A stretch of DNA of 49,853 nucleotides, taken from assembly GCA_910588435.1 (NCBI GenBank), contig CAJUPL010000011.1, forward strand, positions 1 through 49,853, read 5' to 3'. Within the stretch, counting starts at the first letter, position 1; every line of letters starts with the position of its first letter. Source of the DNA: an uncultured Eggerthellaceae bacterium (GTDB lineage: Bacteria; Actinomycetota; Coriobacteriia; Coriobacteriales; Eggerthellaceae). Shown here in pieces: positions 7,650 to 15,722 of this stretch. Below the pieces are notes generated by a model. It had not been told where the DNA came from. It was given only the letters and a program-made list of their open reading frames with translations, and did no database searches. Both the position numbers and the translations under genes were made by a program.

Positions 7650-8965
7650 TCTGGTCTTGCGGGAGATACGAATTCGATTGCCGGAACCCCCATATCATGG
7701 GGGTTCTCAATATGACGCCGGATTCCTTCTCGGGTGACGGTCAAGCTGGGAATGTTCAGCAGGCAATCTCCCAGGCGAAGGCCATGGTGGATGCGGGTGC
7801 TGAGATCATCGACGTGGGCGGGGAGTCAACCCGTCCTGGCGCTGAACCCGTGAGCGCTGATGAGGAATGGGCGCGCATAGAGGATGTGGTCCGCGCCCTG
7901 GCAGAAGAGGGCATCTGCGTCTCAGTTGATACGCGTCATGCAGATGTGGCGGCAAAGGCCATCAAGGCTGGTGCTTCCATCATCAATGACGTATCCGGCT
8001 TCACAGACCCTGCCATGCAGGACGCCGTTCGCAACTCAGACGTTGGATGCGTGGTCATGCACATGCAGGGACGTCCGCAGGACATGCAGGATGATCCCCA
8101 GTATGATGACGTGGTTGCAGAGGTCTGTCAGTTCTTGTCCGAGCAGGCGAAGGCGCTTGAGGACGCAGGCGTTTCGAAGAGCCGCATCTGCGTGGACCCA
8201 GGTCCAGGCTTCGGGAAGACGAAGAGCCAGACCATAGAGCTCATGCGCAACATCCATGAGGTTCGTCATCTGGGATACCCCGTCATGTGTGCCGTCTCCA
8301 GGAAGAGCTTCATCCGGGAGGCCTACAAGGTGGGCCTTGATGACATGGAGGCGCTCGATGCGGCTTCCGCTCAAGAGGCGCTGATGGCTGCTGAGCTTGG
8401 GGCTTCCATCATCCGCACGCACAACGTGCCCGCAACCGTCAAAGCGCTTCAAGGCCTCAGACCCTACGCGCTCCTCAGCCTTGGCTGCAACGTGGCGCTG
8501 GTGGCAGAGCCCGGAGAAGAGGACGAGGCCATGCAGGCGCAGATCAACCTAGGTATAGGGCGTCTCTGCCAGATGCCGGATTCGCTCCTGATAGACGTGG
8601 CGCCCTTCTACAAGAGCCGCGCGGCTTACAAGGAAGACCAGCCGGATTTCGTGAACACCGCCGTGCTGATCCGCACGGGGCTGCCGCCAAAGGAACTCTT
8701 GGAGTGCCTGCACGCCATCGAGAACATGCTAGGGCGCGTCCGCTCTGAGCCGAACGGCCCGCGCACGCTTGATATGGATATCGTGGACTATCAGATGTAT
8801 GACTGGTCAACCGATGAGCTCACGCTGCCTCACCCGCGCGCAACGGAGCGTGACTTCGTGGTGAGGCCTGTGATGGACATCCTGCCCGGCCATATCCTTG
8901 CGAACGGGTCCCACATGGATGAGGTTCCGGCTGATGAGCGCTTGGGCGCGGCGGAGCGCATGTGA
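7646..8965 (+). CDS. folP: dihydropteroate synthase / HPPK bifunctional fusion (FolP-FolK)
   Basis: 439 aa from GTG 7646, overlapping the ftsH stop. Residues about 1-270 are dihydropteroate synthase: MGVLNMTPDSFSGDG, the DVGGESTRPGA loop and CVSVDTRHADVA. Residues about 275-430 are hydroxymethyldihydropterin pyrophosphokinase: LSLGCNV, FVNTAVLIRTGLPP and the signature EPNGPRTLDMDIVDY. One protein thus carries two consecutive folate steps, joining pterin pyrophosphate to p-aminobenzoate. No folB or folE lies in the window, so the rest of the pathway must be elsewhere. Confidence 0.93.
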   Translation: MIWSCGRYEFDCRNPHIMGVLNMTPDSFSGDGQAGNVQQAISQAKAMVDAGAEIIDVGGESTRPGAEPVSADEEWARIEDVVRALAEEGICVSVDTRHADVAAKAIKAGASIINDVSGFTDPAMQDAVRNSDVGCVVMHMQGRPQDMQDDPQYDDVVAEVCQFLSEQAKALEDAGVSKSRICVDPGPGFGKTKSQTIELMRNIHEVRHLGYPVMCAVSRKSFIREAYKVGLDDMEALDAASAQEALMAAELGASIIRTHNVPATVKALQGLRPYALLSLGCNVALVAEPGEEDEAMQAQINLGIGRLCQMPDSLLIDVAPFYKSRAAYKEDQPDFVNTAVLIRTGLPPKELLECLHAIENMLGRVRSEPNGPRTLDMDIVDYQMYDWSTDELTLPHPRATERDFVVRPVMDILPGHILANGSHMDEVPADERLGAAERM

Positions 8966-9720
8966 TCTCATATAGCGTCACCCAGCTTGATGAGGTGGAT
9001 TCCACCAACACTCGCGTGAAGCGCATGATGCGCGAAGGCGCTCCTGAGGGTTGCGTGGTGATAGCGCGCAGGCAGACTGGCGGCTACGGTAGGCGAGGGC
9101 ATGCGTGGGCAAGCCCTGAGGGGAGCCTCTATATGTCAGTGCTGCTCCGCCCTGGATGCCAGCCGGACGCGTTGCCAACGCTTGGGCTTCTGGTTGGCGT
9201 GTCTGTGTGCCGAGCGCTTCGGGGGCTATTGCCTGAAGACAACGCAGATAAGGTGCTGCTCAAGTGGCCGAATGACGTTGTGGTGGTAGACCCAAGCGTG
9301 CCTGAGGGCTTCGCGAAGATCTGCGGCATCTCTCTTGAGGGAGATGCGTCAGGGGTCTGCATAGGCATCGGCGTGAATGTGATCAGGCCTGCTGACTCAC
9401 AAGCATCAGAGCGCAAGCAAGCCTATATGGAAGAGCTGGCATCTGGCGGTACGCTATCAGCCAAGCAGGTTGCAGATGAGGTGCTATCAGAGCTGGCTCG
9501 TGCATATGATGGGTGGCGCTGCTCAGGCTTTGTGCCATTCGCGAAGGAATACGAGGAGCTGAACATCATGCGCTCAGGAAGCATTGATGTGGAGGTAGGG
9601 GAGAGCATCATCTCAGGTGAGTTCGCAGGCGTGGACGAGGCAGGGCGCATGCTCTTGCGCACAGACAGCGGCATGCATGCCGTATCATCAGGAGACGCAC
9701 ACGTTAGGGGGTTGGCATGA
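8962..9720 (+). CDS. birA: biotin--[acetyl-CoA-carboxylase] ligase, no DNA-binding domain
   Basis: 252 aa from GTG 8962, overlapping the folPK stop. Activates biotin as biotinyl-AMP and transfers it to carrier proteins. Catalytic marks: EVDSTNTRVKRM at the N-terminus, the biotinyl-AMP loop RRQTGGYGRRGHAWASPEG, KWPNDVVV, and a small SH3-like C-terminal domain. The N-terminal winged helix of repressor-type BirA is absent, so it is a group I ligase and not itself a biotin repressor. It is coupled to bioY by ATGA overlap. Confidence 0.93.
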   Translation: MISYSVTQLDEVDSTNTRVKRMMREGAPEGCVVIARRQTGGYGRRGHAWASPEGSLYMSVLLRPGCQPDALPTLGLLVGVSVCRALRGLLPEDNADKVLLKWPNDVVVVDPSVPEGFAKICGISLEGDASGVCIGIGVNVIRPADSQASERKQAYMEELASGGTLSAKQVADEVLSELARAYDGWRCSGFVPFAKEYEELNIMRSGSIDVEVGESIISGEFAGVDEAGRMLLRTDSGMHAVSSGDAHVRGLA

Positions 9721-10358
9721 ATCAAGAGCGCTCAACTAGGACGAAGGACATCGCATTCTGTGGGCTGTTCATCGCGCTGATAACGGTCAGCGCGTGGGTC
9801 ACGGTTCCAATCGGCCCCGTCCCCGTCACGCTCCAGATGTTCGCCATCCCGCTTGCCATCTGCGTGCTGCGGCCGAAGATCGCAGTGTCAGCCATATACG
9901 CCTACGTGCTCTTAGGCGCTCTGGGCGTGCCCGTCTTCTCTGGCATGCGCGGCGGCATCGGCGCTCTTCTGGGCCCCACGGGCGGCTTCCTTTGGGGGTA
10001 TCTGATAGCGGTTCCAGTTGCATGCGCCATCCTCTGGGCTGCAAGGCGGGCGGGCCTCATCCGTCCGGATCTGGGGGCTGATCCGCTTGAGAAGCCCAGC
10101 ACGTGGATGCGCGCGAAGGGGATCCTTGCATCATCTGGGATGTTCATGGTGGCGGGCGTAGTATTCACGGCCATAGCCTACGCATTCGGCGTCGCGTGGT
10201 TCATGCATATGTCGAACGTGGGGCTTGAGGCTGCGCTTGTCGCGTGCGTGATCCCGTTCATAGTGCCTGATCTGGTGAAGGTGGCCTTCGCCGCAGCCGT
10301 TGCGAACGTGCTCCATCCCGTCCTGCACCCAGCTCCAGCAACCCGCCCTCTCTCCTGA
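9717..10358 (+). CDS. bioY: biotin ECF transporter S component BioY
   Basis: 213 aa. Integral membrane biotin-binding S component with about six TM helices. Family marks are PIGPVPVTLQMFAIPL near the N-terminus and GALGVPVFSGMRGGIGALLGPTGGFLWGY. It starts within the birA stop, and biotin uptake and ligation are thus expressed together. A dedicated EcfAT pair is not adjacent; the ECF module at 25.0-28.2 kb might supply the energising subunits, but that is only a guess. Confidence 0.93.
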   Translation: MNQERSTRTKDIAFCGLFIALITVSAWVTVPIGPVPVTLQMFAIPLAICVLRPKIAVSAIYAYVLLGALGVPVFSGMRGGIGALLGPTGGFLWGYLIAVPVACAILWAARRAGLIRPDLGADPLEKPSTWMRAKGILASSGMFMVAGVVFTAIAYAFGVAWFMHMSNVGLEAALVACVIPFIVPDLVKVAFAAAVANVLHPVLHPAPATRPLS

Positions 10359-10374
10359 CCTACCCCGCCATCCC

Positions 10375-10440
10375 AAATGATGACCATTTTGGTCAATGAC
10401 ACTTCCCCGTGCTTAATGTCATTGACCTTCTAGGTCATAT
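10375..10440. repeat. R2 nested-palindrome repeat, copy a
   Basis: Parts in order: ATGACC-ATTTT-GGTCA hairpin, GGTCAATGACA, a loop ending CCCCGTGCTTAA, TGTCATTGACC, and a second TGACC/GGTCA hairpin. The inner arms GGTCAATGACA and TGTCATTGACC are exactly complementary. It lies between convergent bioY and the PAP2 gene and encodes the last six residues and stop of the latter. Confidence 0.85.
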
Positions 10441-11078
10441 TTAGGATCAGCAGGCTCTTCCTTGAGCAGGTAGGCGAAGGGGAGGAGGACGGCAGCTCCC
10501 AGCATGAAGCCGCCAAGCACGTCAGTTGGCCAATGCACGCCAACGTATATCCGGCTGAGGCCCACTAGCATCGCCAGGATCATCAGCACCGCGAAGGCTG
10601 CCCAGCCAATCCTCTTGCCCCTTTCGGTCTTTGCGGCCGCCACAAGAGTGAGGCCAGCACAACCATAGGCTGCTAGCACGCAGCATGCATGAGCTGATGG
10701 GTAGGATGCCGAATGCGGGAGGTCAACCAGCAAAGGCCCCTGCGGGCGCTCTATCCCGAATGCAAGCTTGAGCCCGTGCGCAACAACGGCGCTCACCACG
10801 AAGCAACAGGCGAACAGAAGAGCCTCACGGCGCCTCCGAAAGGCTGCAAGCGCTATGGCGAACGCCAGGCACGTGAGCGTGATGACCACGGGATCCCCAA
10901 GCTGGGTGATGGCCACCACGAATCCATCCAGCCCTCCGTGCATCCCGAATGCAAGAGAGCGCACACCCTCATTCAGCGCAAGCGCGAACGGCGCGTCCAT
11001 GCGAACTGCCACCCCAAGCGCTATGCAGACAGCAAGCAAGCATGCGCTTGCCACCCACACGCTCACGCGTACCCTCAT
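10419..11078 (-). CDS. PAP2-family membrane phosphatase
   Basis: 219 aa, ATG with GGGAGGT 5 nt upstream. Integral-membrane lipid or polyprenyl phosphate phosphatase; undecaprenyl-pyrophosphate or phosphatidyl-glycerophosphate are possible substrates. All three family motifs are present: K-x6-RP (KLAFGIERP), PSAH (SYPSAHACC) and SR-x5-H-x3-D (SRIYVGVHWPTD). About five or six TM helices. It overlaps the upstream UvrA-like gene by four bases (ATGA). Its last residues, YDLEGQ, and its TGA are encoded by R2 copy a, so the native C-terminus was probably rewritten by repeat insertion. Confidence 0.88.
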   Translation of the reverse strand: MRVRVSVWVASACLLAVCIALGVAVRMDAPFALALNEGVRSLAFGMHGGLDGFVVAITQLGDPVVITLTCLAFAIALAAFRRRREALLFACCFVVSAVVAHGLKLAFGIERPQGPLLVDLPHSASYPSAHACCVLAAYGCAGLTLVAAAKTERGKRIGWAAFAVLMILAMLVGLSRIYVGVHWPTDVLGGFMLGAAVLLPFAYLLKEEPADPKYDLEGQ

Positions 11079-13585
11079 AGATACCTCCCAGTGATGCTAG
11101 CCGCATCCTTCGCTATCTGCGAAGGCGTGCCAGTGGCCACTATCCTGCCGCCCGCATCCCCGCCACCAGGCCCCAGGTCTATCACGAAGTCAGCGTTGCG
11201 GATGACGTCCGTGTCATGCTCGATGACCACAACGGTGGCCCCCTTGTCCACAAGCCGTTGCAGCACGCGCAGAAGAAGCTCCACGTCAAGCGGATGCAGG
11301 CCGATCGTGGGCTCATCGAACACGAAGAGCGCGCCTTCCTGTTGCTTGTGCATCTGACCCGCAAGCTTCAAGCGCTGCGCTTCGCCACCAGAGAGCGCGG
11401 GCGTTGCCTCGCCCAAAGTGAGGTAGCCCAGCCCCAGCTCAGAGAGCATCTTGAGCTTGGCATGCACGCGCTTCTGCTTCGCTTGCACCAGGTCCTCAAG
11501 CTCATCCACCGTGAGCGCCATCATCTCCGGAAGAGACAGCTCCTCCATCTTGCCCGTCTTCTCGGACTGGAGCGGAAGGCGAATGTCATACGCATGCTTC
11601 CCATACCTTGAGCCGCCGCAATCGGGACACGGGATGTCGACGTCCGGCAAGAACTGGACGTCAAGGGATATCTGCCCGGTGCCATCGCACGTGGGGCAGC
11701 GAAGGGACCCTGTGTTGTACGAGAACGCGCCGGCCTTCAACCCTTCTTCTTTTGACGCAGGCAGCTGGGCGAATGCGCGCCGAAGGTCATCCAAGATGCC
11801 CGAGTAGGTGGCAACGGTGGAGCGAACGTTCGCGCCTATGGGGGTTGCGTCTATCAGATGGATGCGCGTGATCCCGCCCGCATCCACGGACTTCACGTGC
11901 TGAGGCAGCTCGCGCCCAGCGAATGCAGCTTCCAGCGCCGGGATCAAGCTCTCCAGGATGAGCGTGGTCTTGCCAGAGCCCGATACCCCGGTGATGGCCG
12001 TGAGCCGCTCAAGAGGCAGCTGCACAGACAAGGACTTGACGGTGTGGATCGGGCCCGTCTCCAGCTGGATGGAGCCATGATCGAACACGTGCTCAGGAGC
12101 AGGAGGCGTTCGAACAGATACCTCAGCCGCACCGGAGAGGAACGGCCCTATCCGGGACGCCGGATCCTCCTCCACCTCCGCCACGGTCCCCTTCGCAATA
12201 ACCTCACCACCGTTGGCGCCAGAGCCTGGCCCTATCTCTATCATGTAGTCAGCATGGCGAAGCACCTGCACATCGTGGTCCACCACCACAACGGAATTGC
12301 CGTCTTGGAGCAAGTCGGACATCACGCCCAAAAGCCCCTCCACGTTGGACGGATGCAGCCCGATGGACGGCTCATCAAGCACGTATAGCACGCCCGTGGT
12401 GCGGCTGCGAACGGCACGCGCAAGCTGCACTCGCTGGCGCTCTCCGTTCGATAGCGTGGAAGATGCGCGGTCAAGGGAGAGGTAGGAGAGCCCTAGCTGC
12501 TCCAAGCGCTGGATGGGCTCAGCCGTCTCAGCCACTATGGAGTGCGCCATCTCCTGCATCTCAGGCGGCAGCGTGTGAGGGACGTTCGGCAGCCACTCAT
12601 CAAGCGCCGCAAGCGTGAGCGAGGTGGCCTCGGCCAGGTTCATCCCGTCCAGGATGGATGAGCGCGCCTTTTCGGACAGGCGCGTACCATGGCAGTCCGG
12701 GCACACCTCTGACTTCAGGAACTTCGCCACGCGCGCCAGCCCCTTGTCGTCCTTCACCTTCGCCAGCGCGTTCTTCACGGTGTTGACGGCGCTGTAGTAG
12801 GTGAAGTCGAGCTCGGTGGCACTGTCCTTGTTCTTCGGGATGTAGAGGATGTGCTTCTTCTCCATGGGGCCGTGCAGCACGATGCCCTTTTCGGCATCGG
12901 TGAGATCCTGGTAGGGCACGTCCGTGCGCACGCCCATCTCGTGCGCGACCTGCGGCATGAGCGACCACATGAGCTGGCGCCATGGGGCCACGGCGCCCTC
13001 ATCCAGCGTGAGGGTGGGGTCGCTGATGAGCGTGGTCTCGTCCACCTCGCGCACGACCCCGGTGCCGCCGCAGGTGGAGCAGGCGCCCCCGCTGTTGAAG
13101 GCGAGGTCCTCGGCGGAGGGCTCGTAGAACTCCACGCCGCACACCGGGCAGATGAGAGGCTTCTCAGCTGCGCCGTTGATGCTCGGGGGCACGCGGTGGC
13201 CGTTCGGGCAGAGATGGCTCGCTAGGCGGGAGAACATGAGGCGGAGGTAGTTCAGAAGCTCCGTCTGCGTGCCGAACGTGGAGTGAACGCCGGGGATTCC
13301 GGGGCGCTGTCTGAGCGCGATGGCGGCAGGCACATGCAGCACCTCATCAACTTGCGCCCGGCCCGTCTGGGTGATGCGGCGCCTGGTGTATGTGGAGAGC
13401 GCCTCAAGATAGCGGCGGGACCCTTCGGAATACAGCACGCCAAGCGCAAGCGAGCTCTTGCCAGAGCCGGATACGCCAGCGATGGCCACCATCTCATAGA
13501 GTGGCACATTGACGTTGATGTCCTTCAGGTTGTGGACGCGCGCGCCGCGCACCTCTATCTCTTCGGGCTGGACATATGAATGCAT
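11075..13585 (-). CDS. UvrA-like excinuclease ABC ATPase (UvrA2-type)
   Basis: About 836 aa from ATG 13585, with AGGGA roughly 8 nt upstream; ATG 13615 is an alternative. Shorter than typical UvrA (about 940 aa). Two ABC cassettes: Walker A GVSGSGKSS and GVSGSGKTT, signatures LSNGERQRV (degenerate) and LSGGEAQRL, Walker B VLYVLDEPS and LFVFDEPT. Zinc-finger cysteine pairs are retained (CPVCG, CSTCGG, CPDCHG, CPTCDG, CPDCGG). UvrA binds damaged DNA and loads UvrB; UvrA2-type paralogues are linked to DNA-damage or drug tolerance with less defined partners. The part at about 12590-13230 has visibly different codon choice. The short length and lack of linked uvrB or uvrC favour a paralogue, but true UvrA cannot be excluded. 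Confidence 0.8.
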   Translation of the reverse strand: MHSYVQPEEIEVRGARVHNLKDINVNVPLYEMVAIAGVSGSGKSSLALGVLYSEGSRRYLEALSTYTRRRITQTGRAQVDEVLHVPAAIALRQRPGIPGVHSTFGTQTELLNYLRLMFSRLASHLCPNGHRVPPSINGAAEKPLICPVCGVEFYEPSAEDLAFNSGGACSTCGGTGVVREVDETTLISDPTLTLDEGAVAPWRQLMWSLMPQVAHEMGVRTDVPYQDLTDAEKGIVLHGPMEKKHILYIPKNKDSATELDFTYYSAVNTVKNALAKVKDDKGLARVAKFLKSEVCPDCHGTRLSEKARSSILDGMNLAEATSLTLAALDEWLPNVPHTLPPEMQEMAHSIVAETAEPIQRLEQLGLSYLSLDRASSTLSNGERQRVQLARAVRSRTTGVLYVLDEPSIGLHPSNVEGLLGVMSDLLQDGNSVVVVDHDVQVLRHADYMIEIGPGSGANGGEVIAKGTVAEVEEDPASRIGPFLSGAAEVSVRTPPAPEHVFDHGSIQLETGPIHTVKSLSVQLPLERLTAITGVSGSGKTTLILESLIPALEAAFAGRELPQHVKSVDAGGITRIHLIDATPIGANVRSTVATYSGILDDLRRAFAQLPASKEEGLKAGAFSYNTGSLRCPTCDGTGQISLDVQFLPDVDIPCPDCGGSRYGKHAYDIRLPLQSEKTGKMEELSLPEMMALTVDELEDLVQAKQKRVHAKLKMLSELGLGYLTLGEATPALSGGEAQRLKLAGQMHKQQEGALFVFDEPTIGLHPLDVELLLRVLQRLVDKGATVVVIEHDTDVIRNADFVIDLGPGGGDAGGRIVATGTPSQIAKDAASITGRYL

Positions 13586-13697
13586 AGGGGATGTCCCTGT
13601 GTGCTTTTTCGTCATGTGGATGCCTGACCTCACGAGCGCTTTCGTTTTCATTATCATATCCGTTATCAACTACACGAACATGACGCAGAGGAATCCA

Positions 13698-14591
13698 ATG
13701 GCAGACAAGAGAGATCAAGACAAGAAGCGCAGCCCAGAGCGTGAGGAGCGCAGCAACGCTGCCGCCAAGCACCTCTCCCTGATGAAGGGCACGTTCTCGA
13801 AAGAGGCTAGCGCAACAGCAGATGCGGCCATCATCTATGAGGAAGGCGTGGGCCGTGAGCTCCCGTTGCCAGAGGCGCCGTTCGAGGCCACTGAGACGCG
13901 CGTGGTGACAAGCTTCGCCCCTGAGGCGCTCTACCGTGAGGGCGAAGGCCATACCATCATGGTGGACCCGGCCTCTTTCACTCGCCCTGGTGGCGCTTAC
14001 GAGGACGGCGCGTTCGGCCCCGAGCAGATCCTCTGCTCTGAGAGCAACCTTTACCTGGCGCTCATGCAGATGAAGGAGCGCTACTACGACGCCAACCGTG
14101 ACTATAGGCGTGGGATGCTCTTCTCTGATAGAGCCATGCTCTTGCCAGACGTCGTCTTCTTGCGCGGCGGCAATATCAAGCGGGCAGACGTCATAGCCAT
14201 AGCGGAGCCCATGCGCTCCCGTGCGCTTGAGAATCACAGGCCCGAGGCTGAGGTTGACAACGCTATCCGCTGGAGGATCCAGACGCTGCTCACCATCGCG
14301 GCGGCGAATGATGCGGAGACGCTGATCTTAGGCGCTTTCGGCTGCGGGCGTCTAGGATACCCTGTTGAGCAGGTCATAAGCATCTTCCAGGAGTGGCTGT
14401 CTGAGCATCCGGGCGCCATCAAGAAGGTAGTGTTCGCGGTGCCGCGCGCATATGCTGATGCGTTCCGTGAGGCGTTCGATCCGGTAGCGGAAGAAGCCGT
14501 TGTTGCGGTTGCCACCTCTGAGGAAGAGGACGAGGACGACGCGGATGACTGGCGCAACGTAGACCTCCCAGAGGGCATCACCATCAGATAG
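13698..14591 (+). CDS. TIGR02452 family, microbial PARG-like (ADP-ribose glycohydrolase fold)
   Basis: 297 aa from ATG 13698, which has AGAGGA 5 nt upstream; ATG 13680 is also in frame. Microbial-type poly(ADP-ribose) glycohydrolase/macrodomain-related family. Visible marks: FTRPGGAYEDGAFGPEQILCSESNL, which carries the Gly-rich ADP-ribose loop and Glu-Gln region, and LGAFGCGRLGYP near the C-terminus. Family members remove or bind ADP-ribose on protein or nucleic acid; the substrate here is unknown. An acidic tail (EEEDEDDADD) closes it. It is divergent from the UvrA-like gene, which hints at a damage response but does not prove one. Confidence 0.82.
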   Translation: MADKRDQDKKRSPEREERSNAAAKHLSLMKGTFSKEASATADAAIIYEEGVGRELPLPEAPFEATETRVVTSFAPEALYREGEGHTIMVDPASFTRPGGAYEDGAFGPEQILCSESNLYLALMQMKERYYDANRDYRRGMLFSDRAMLLPDVVFLRGGNIKRADVIAIAEPMRSRALENHRPEAEVDNAIRWRIQTLLTIAAANDAETLILGAFGCGRLGYPVEQVISIFQEWLSEHPGAIKKVVFAVPRAYADAFREAFDPVAEEAVVAVATSEEEDEDDADDWRNVDLPEGITIR

Positions 14592-14604
14592 CCCCCGTTC
14601 ACTC

Positions 14605-14670
14605 AAATGATGACCATTTTGGTCAATGACACTTCCCCGTGCTTAATGTCATTGACCTTTTTGGTCATAA
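14605..14670. repeat. R2 nested-palindrome repeat, copy b
   Basis: Nearly identical to copy a at 10375-10440, with the same loop ending CCCCGTGCTTAA and the same inner arms; the final mini-hairpin is TGACC-TTTTT-GGTCA. It lies 14 bases after the stop of the TIGR02452 gene and just before the infC promoter. Confidence 0.85.
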
Positions 14671-14715
14671 TTCAAGATCCTGCTGCTTCCAGCGCGCCTC
14701 TGAAAGGGTAGGGGC

Positions 14716-14744
14716 TTGCAAGCGAAGCGCAGTTGTTCTAACAT
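14716..14744 (+). promoter_or_regulatory. promoter of infC-rpmI-rplT
   Basis: TTGCAA (14716-14721), a 17-nt spacer and TAACAT (14739-14744). Transcription would start near 14751, giving a leader of about 190 nt that ends in an intrinsic terminator before infC. Confidence 0.6.
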
Positions 14745-14878
14745 GCAACAGCTTTGTTGAAACAAGAGAAGGGCACACAAGCTCTTCCACCTGGTTCGGC
14801 GCCGAAGTGCAGCTGATGGGTCCTCAGAATACAGTGGATGGCTTTCAGGGCTATGAGGCCTTGCCATCATGGGATATG

Positions 14879-14907
14879 AGACCTGCAGCGCGCCTGCAGG
14901 TCTTTTT
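14879..14907 (+). terminator. leader terminator (attenuator candidate) before infC
   Basis: Perfect 10-bp stem AGACCTGCAG (14879-14888) and CTGCAGGTCT (14894-14903), loop CGCGC, T run to 14907. It lies inside the transcribed leader, about 30 nt before the infC start. Such placement means premature termination controls IF3, L35 and L20. Leader autoregulation by L20 is known for this operon in other bacteria. The antiterminator fold was not resolved by eye. Confidence 0.75.
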
Positions 14908-14939
14908 GTTGCGCGAAAGCGCAGAAGGGGGTGGGCGAT

Positions 14940-15497
14940 ATAGCCGCTCAAGAGCCAAGGCTCAACGATGAGATCACGGTCTCAGAATGCCGCCTGATCG
15001 ATTACGACGGCAACCAGATGGGCGTATTCAGCCTGGAGCAGGCGCAGGGCATCGCAGATGCTGCTGGGCTTGATCTGGTGGAGATAGCACCGAACGCTGA
15101 ACCGCCTGTATGCCGCGTCATGGATTACGGCAAGTTCAAGTACGACCAGGCCATCAAGGCAAAGCAGGCACGCAAGAACCAGACCAAGATCGAGGTCAAG
15201 GAGATGAAGTTCCGCCCGAAGATCGACGTGGGGGACTACACCACCAAGAAGAAGCACGTGCTGCGCTTCCTTGACGCGGGCAACAAGGTGAAGATCACCA
15301 TCATGTTCCGCGGCCGTGAGATGGCGCACCCTGAGCAGGGTCTGTCCATCCTGGAGCGCCTTGCTGATGACCTCAAGGACGTGGCAGTCATAGAGAACCA
15401 ACCCAAGATGGAGGGTCGCAATATGCACATGCTGATCGCGCCCCTTCCTCAGAACATGAAGAAGAACCAAAAGGGCAATGAAGGAAAGGAAGAGTAA
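14940..15497 (+). CDS. infC: translation initiation factor IF-3, probable AUA start
   Basis: 185 aa if read from ATA 14940. IF3 binds the 30S subunit and enforces start-codon fidelity. Family marks: LNDEITVSECRLID at the N-terminus, DLVEIAPNAEPPVCRVMDYGK, the Lys-rich linker and the C-terminal domain IMFRGREMAHPEQG. A GTG at 14931 is in frame, but it lies inside the Shine-Dalgarno-like AAGGGGGTG (14925-14933). That stretch is spaced 6 nt from ATA 14940, the ideal distance. Non-AUG starts such as AUU are the known basis of IF3 autoregulation, so AUA is credible here but unproven. It directly abuts rpmI. Confidence 0.95.
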   Translation: MAAQEPRLNDEITVSECRLIDYDGNQMGVFSLEQAQGIADAAGLDLVEIAPNAEPPVCRVMDYGKFKYDQAIKAKQARKNQTKIEVKEMKFRPKIDVGDYTTKKKHVLRFLDAGNKVKITIMFRGREMAHPEQGLSILERLADDLKDVAVIENQPKMEGRNMHMLIAPLPQNMKKNQKGNEGKEE

Positions 15498-15695
15498 ATG
15501 CCAAAGATGAAGACTCACCGCGGAACTGCAAAGCGCTTCCGCGTCACGGGCTCCGGCAAGATCATGCGCGCGAAGGCGTTCCGCAGCCACATCAAGGCGA
15601 AGAAGAGCCCGAAGCGCATTCGCAACATGCGCCATGAGACGGAAGTCTCCAAGGCTGATGAGAAGGTAGTGGCCCGCAACCTGGGCCTTCGCTAG
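15498..15695 (+). CDS. rpmI: 50S ribosomal protein L35
   Basis: 65 aa, basic. Typical N-terminus MPKMKTHRGTAKRFRVTGSGK and the HI-type basic core. It starts immediately after the infC TAA, with AAGGAAAGGA upstream. Part of the large subunit, encoded in the conserved infC-rpmI-rplT order. Confidence 0.98.
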   Translation: MPKMKTHRGTAKRFRVTGSGKIMRAKAFRSHIKAKKSPKRIRNMRHETEVSKADEKVVARNLGLR

Positions 15696-15722
15696 TCAAC
15701 GGATTAGGTAAGGAGATACATC

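Noticed and set aside
10375..10440. R2 as ordinary Rho-independent terminators
   Set aside because: The inner stem is AT-rich with no T run after it, the loop is conserved, and one copy lies before a gene in reverse orientation.
13494..14237. Minus-strand ORF across the PARG-like gene
   Set aside because: Antisense shadow of the TIGR02452 gene, which has recognisable family motifs on the plus strand.
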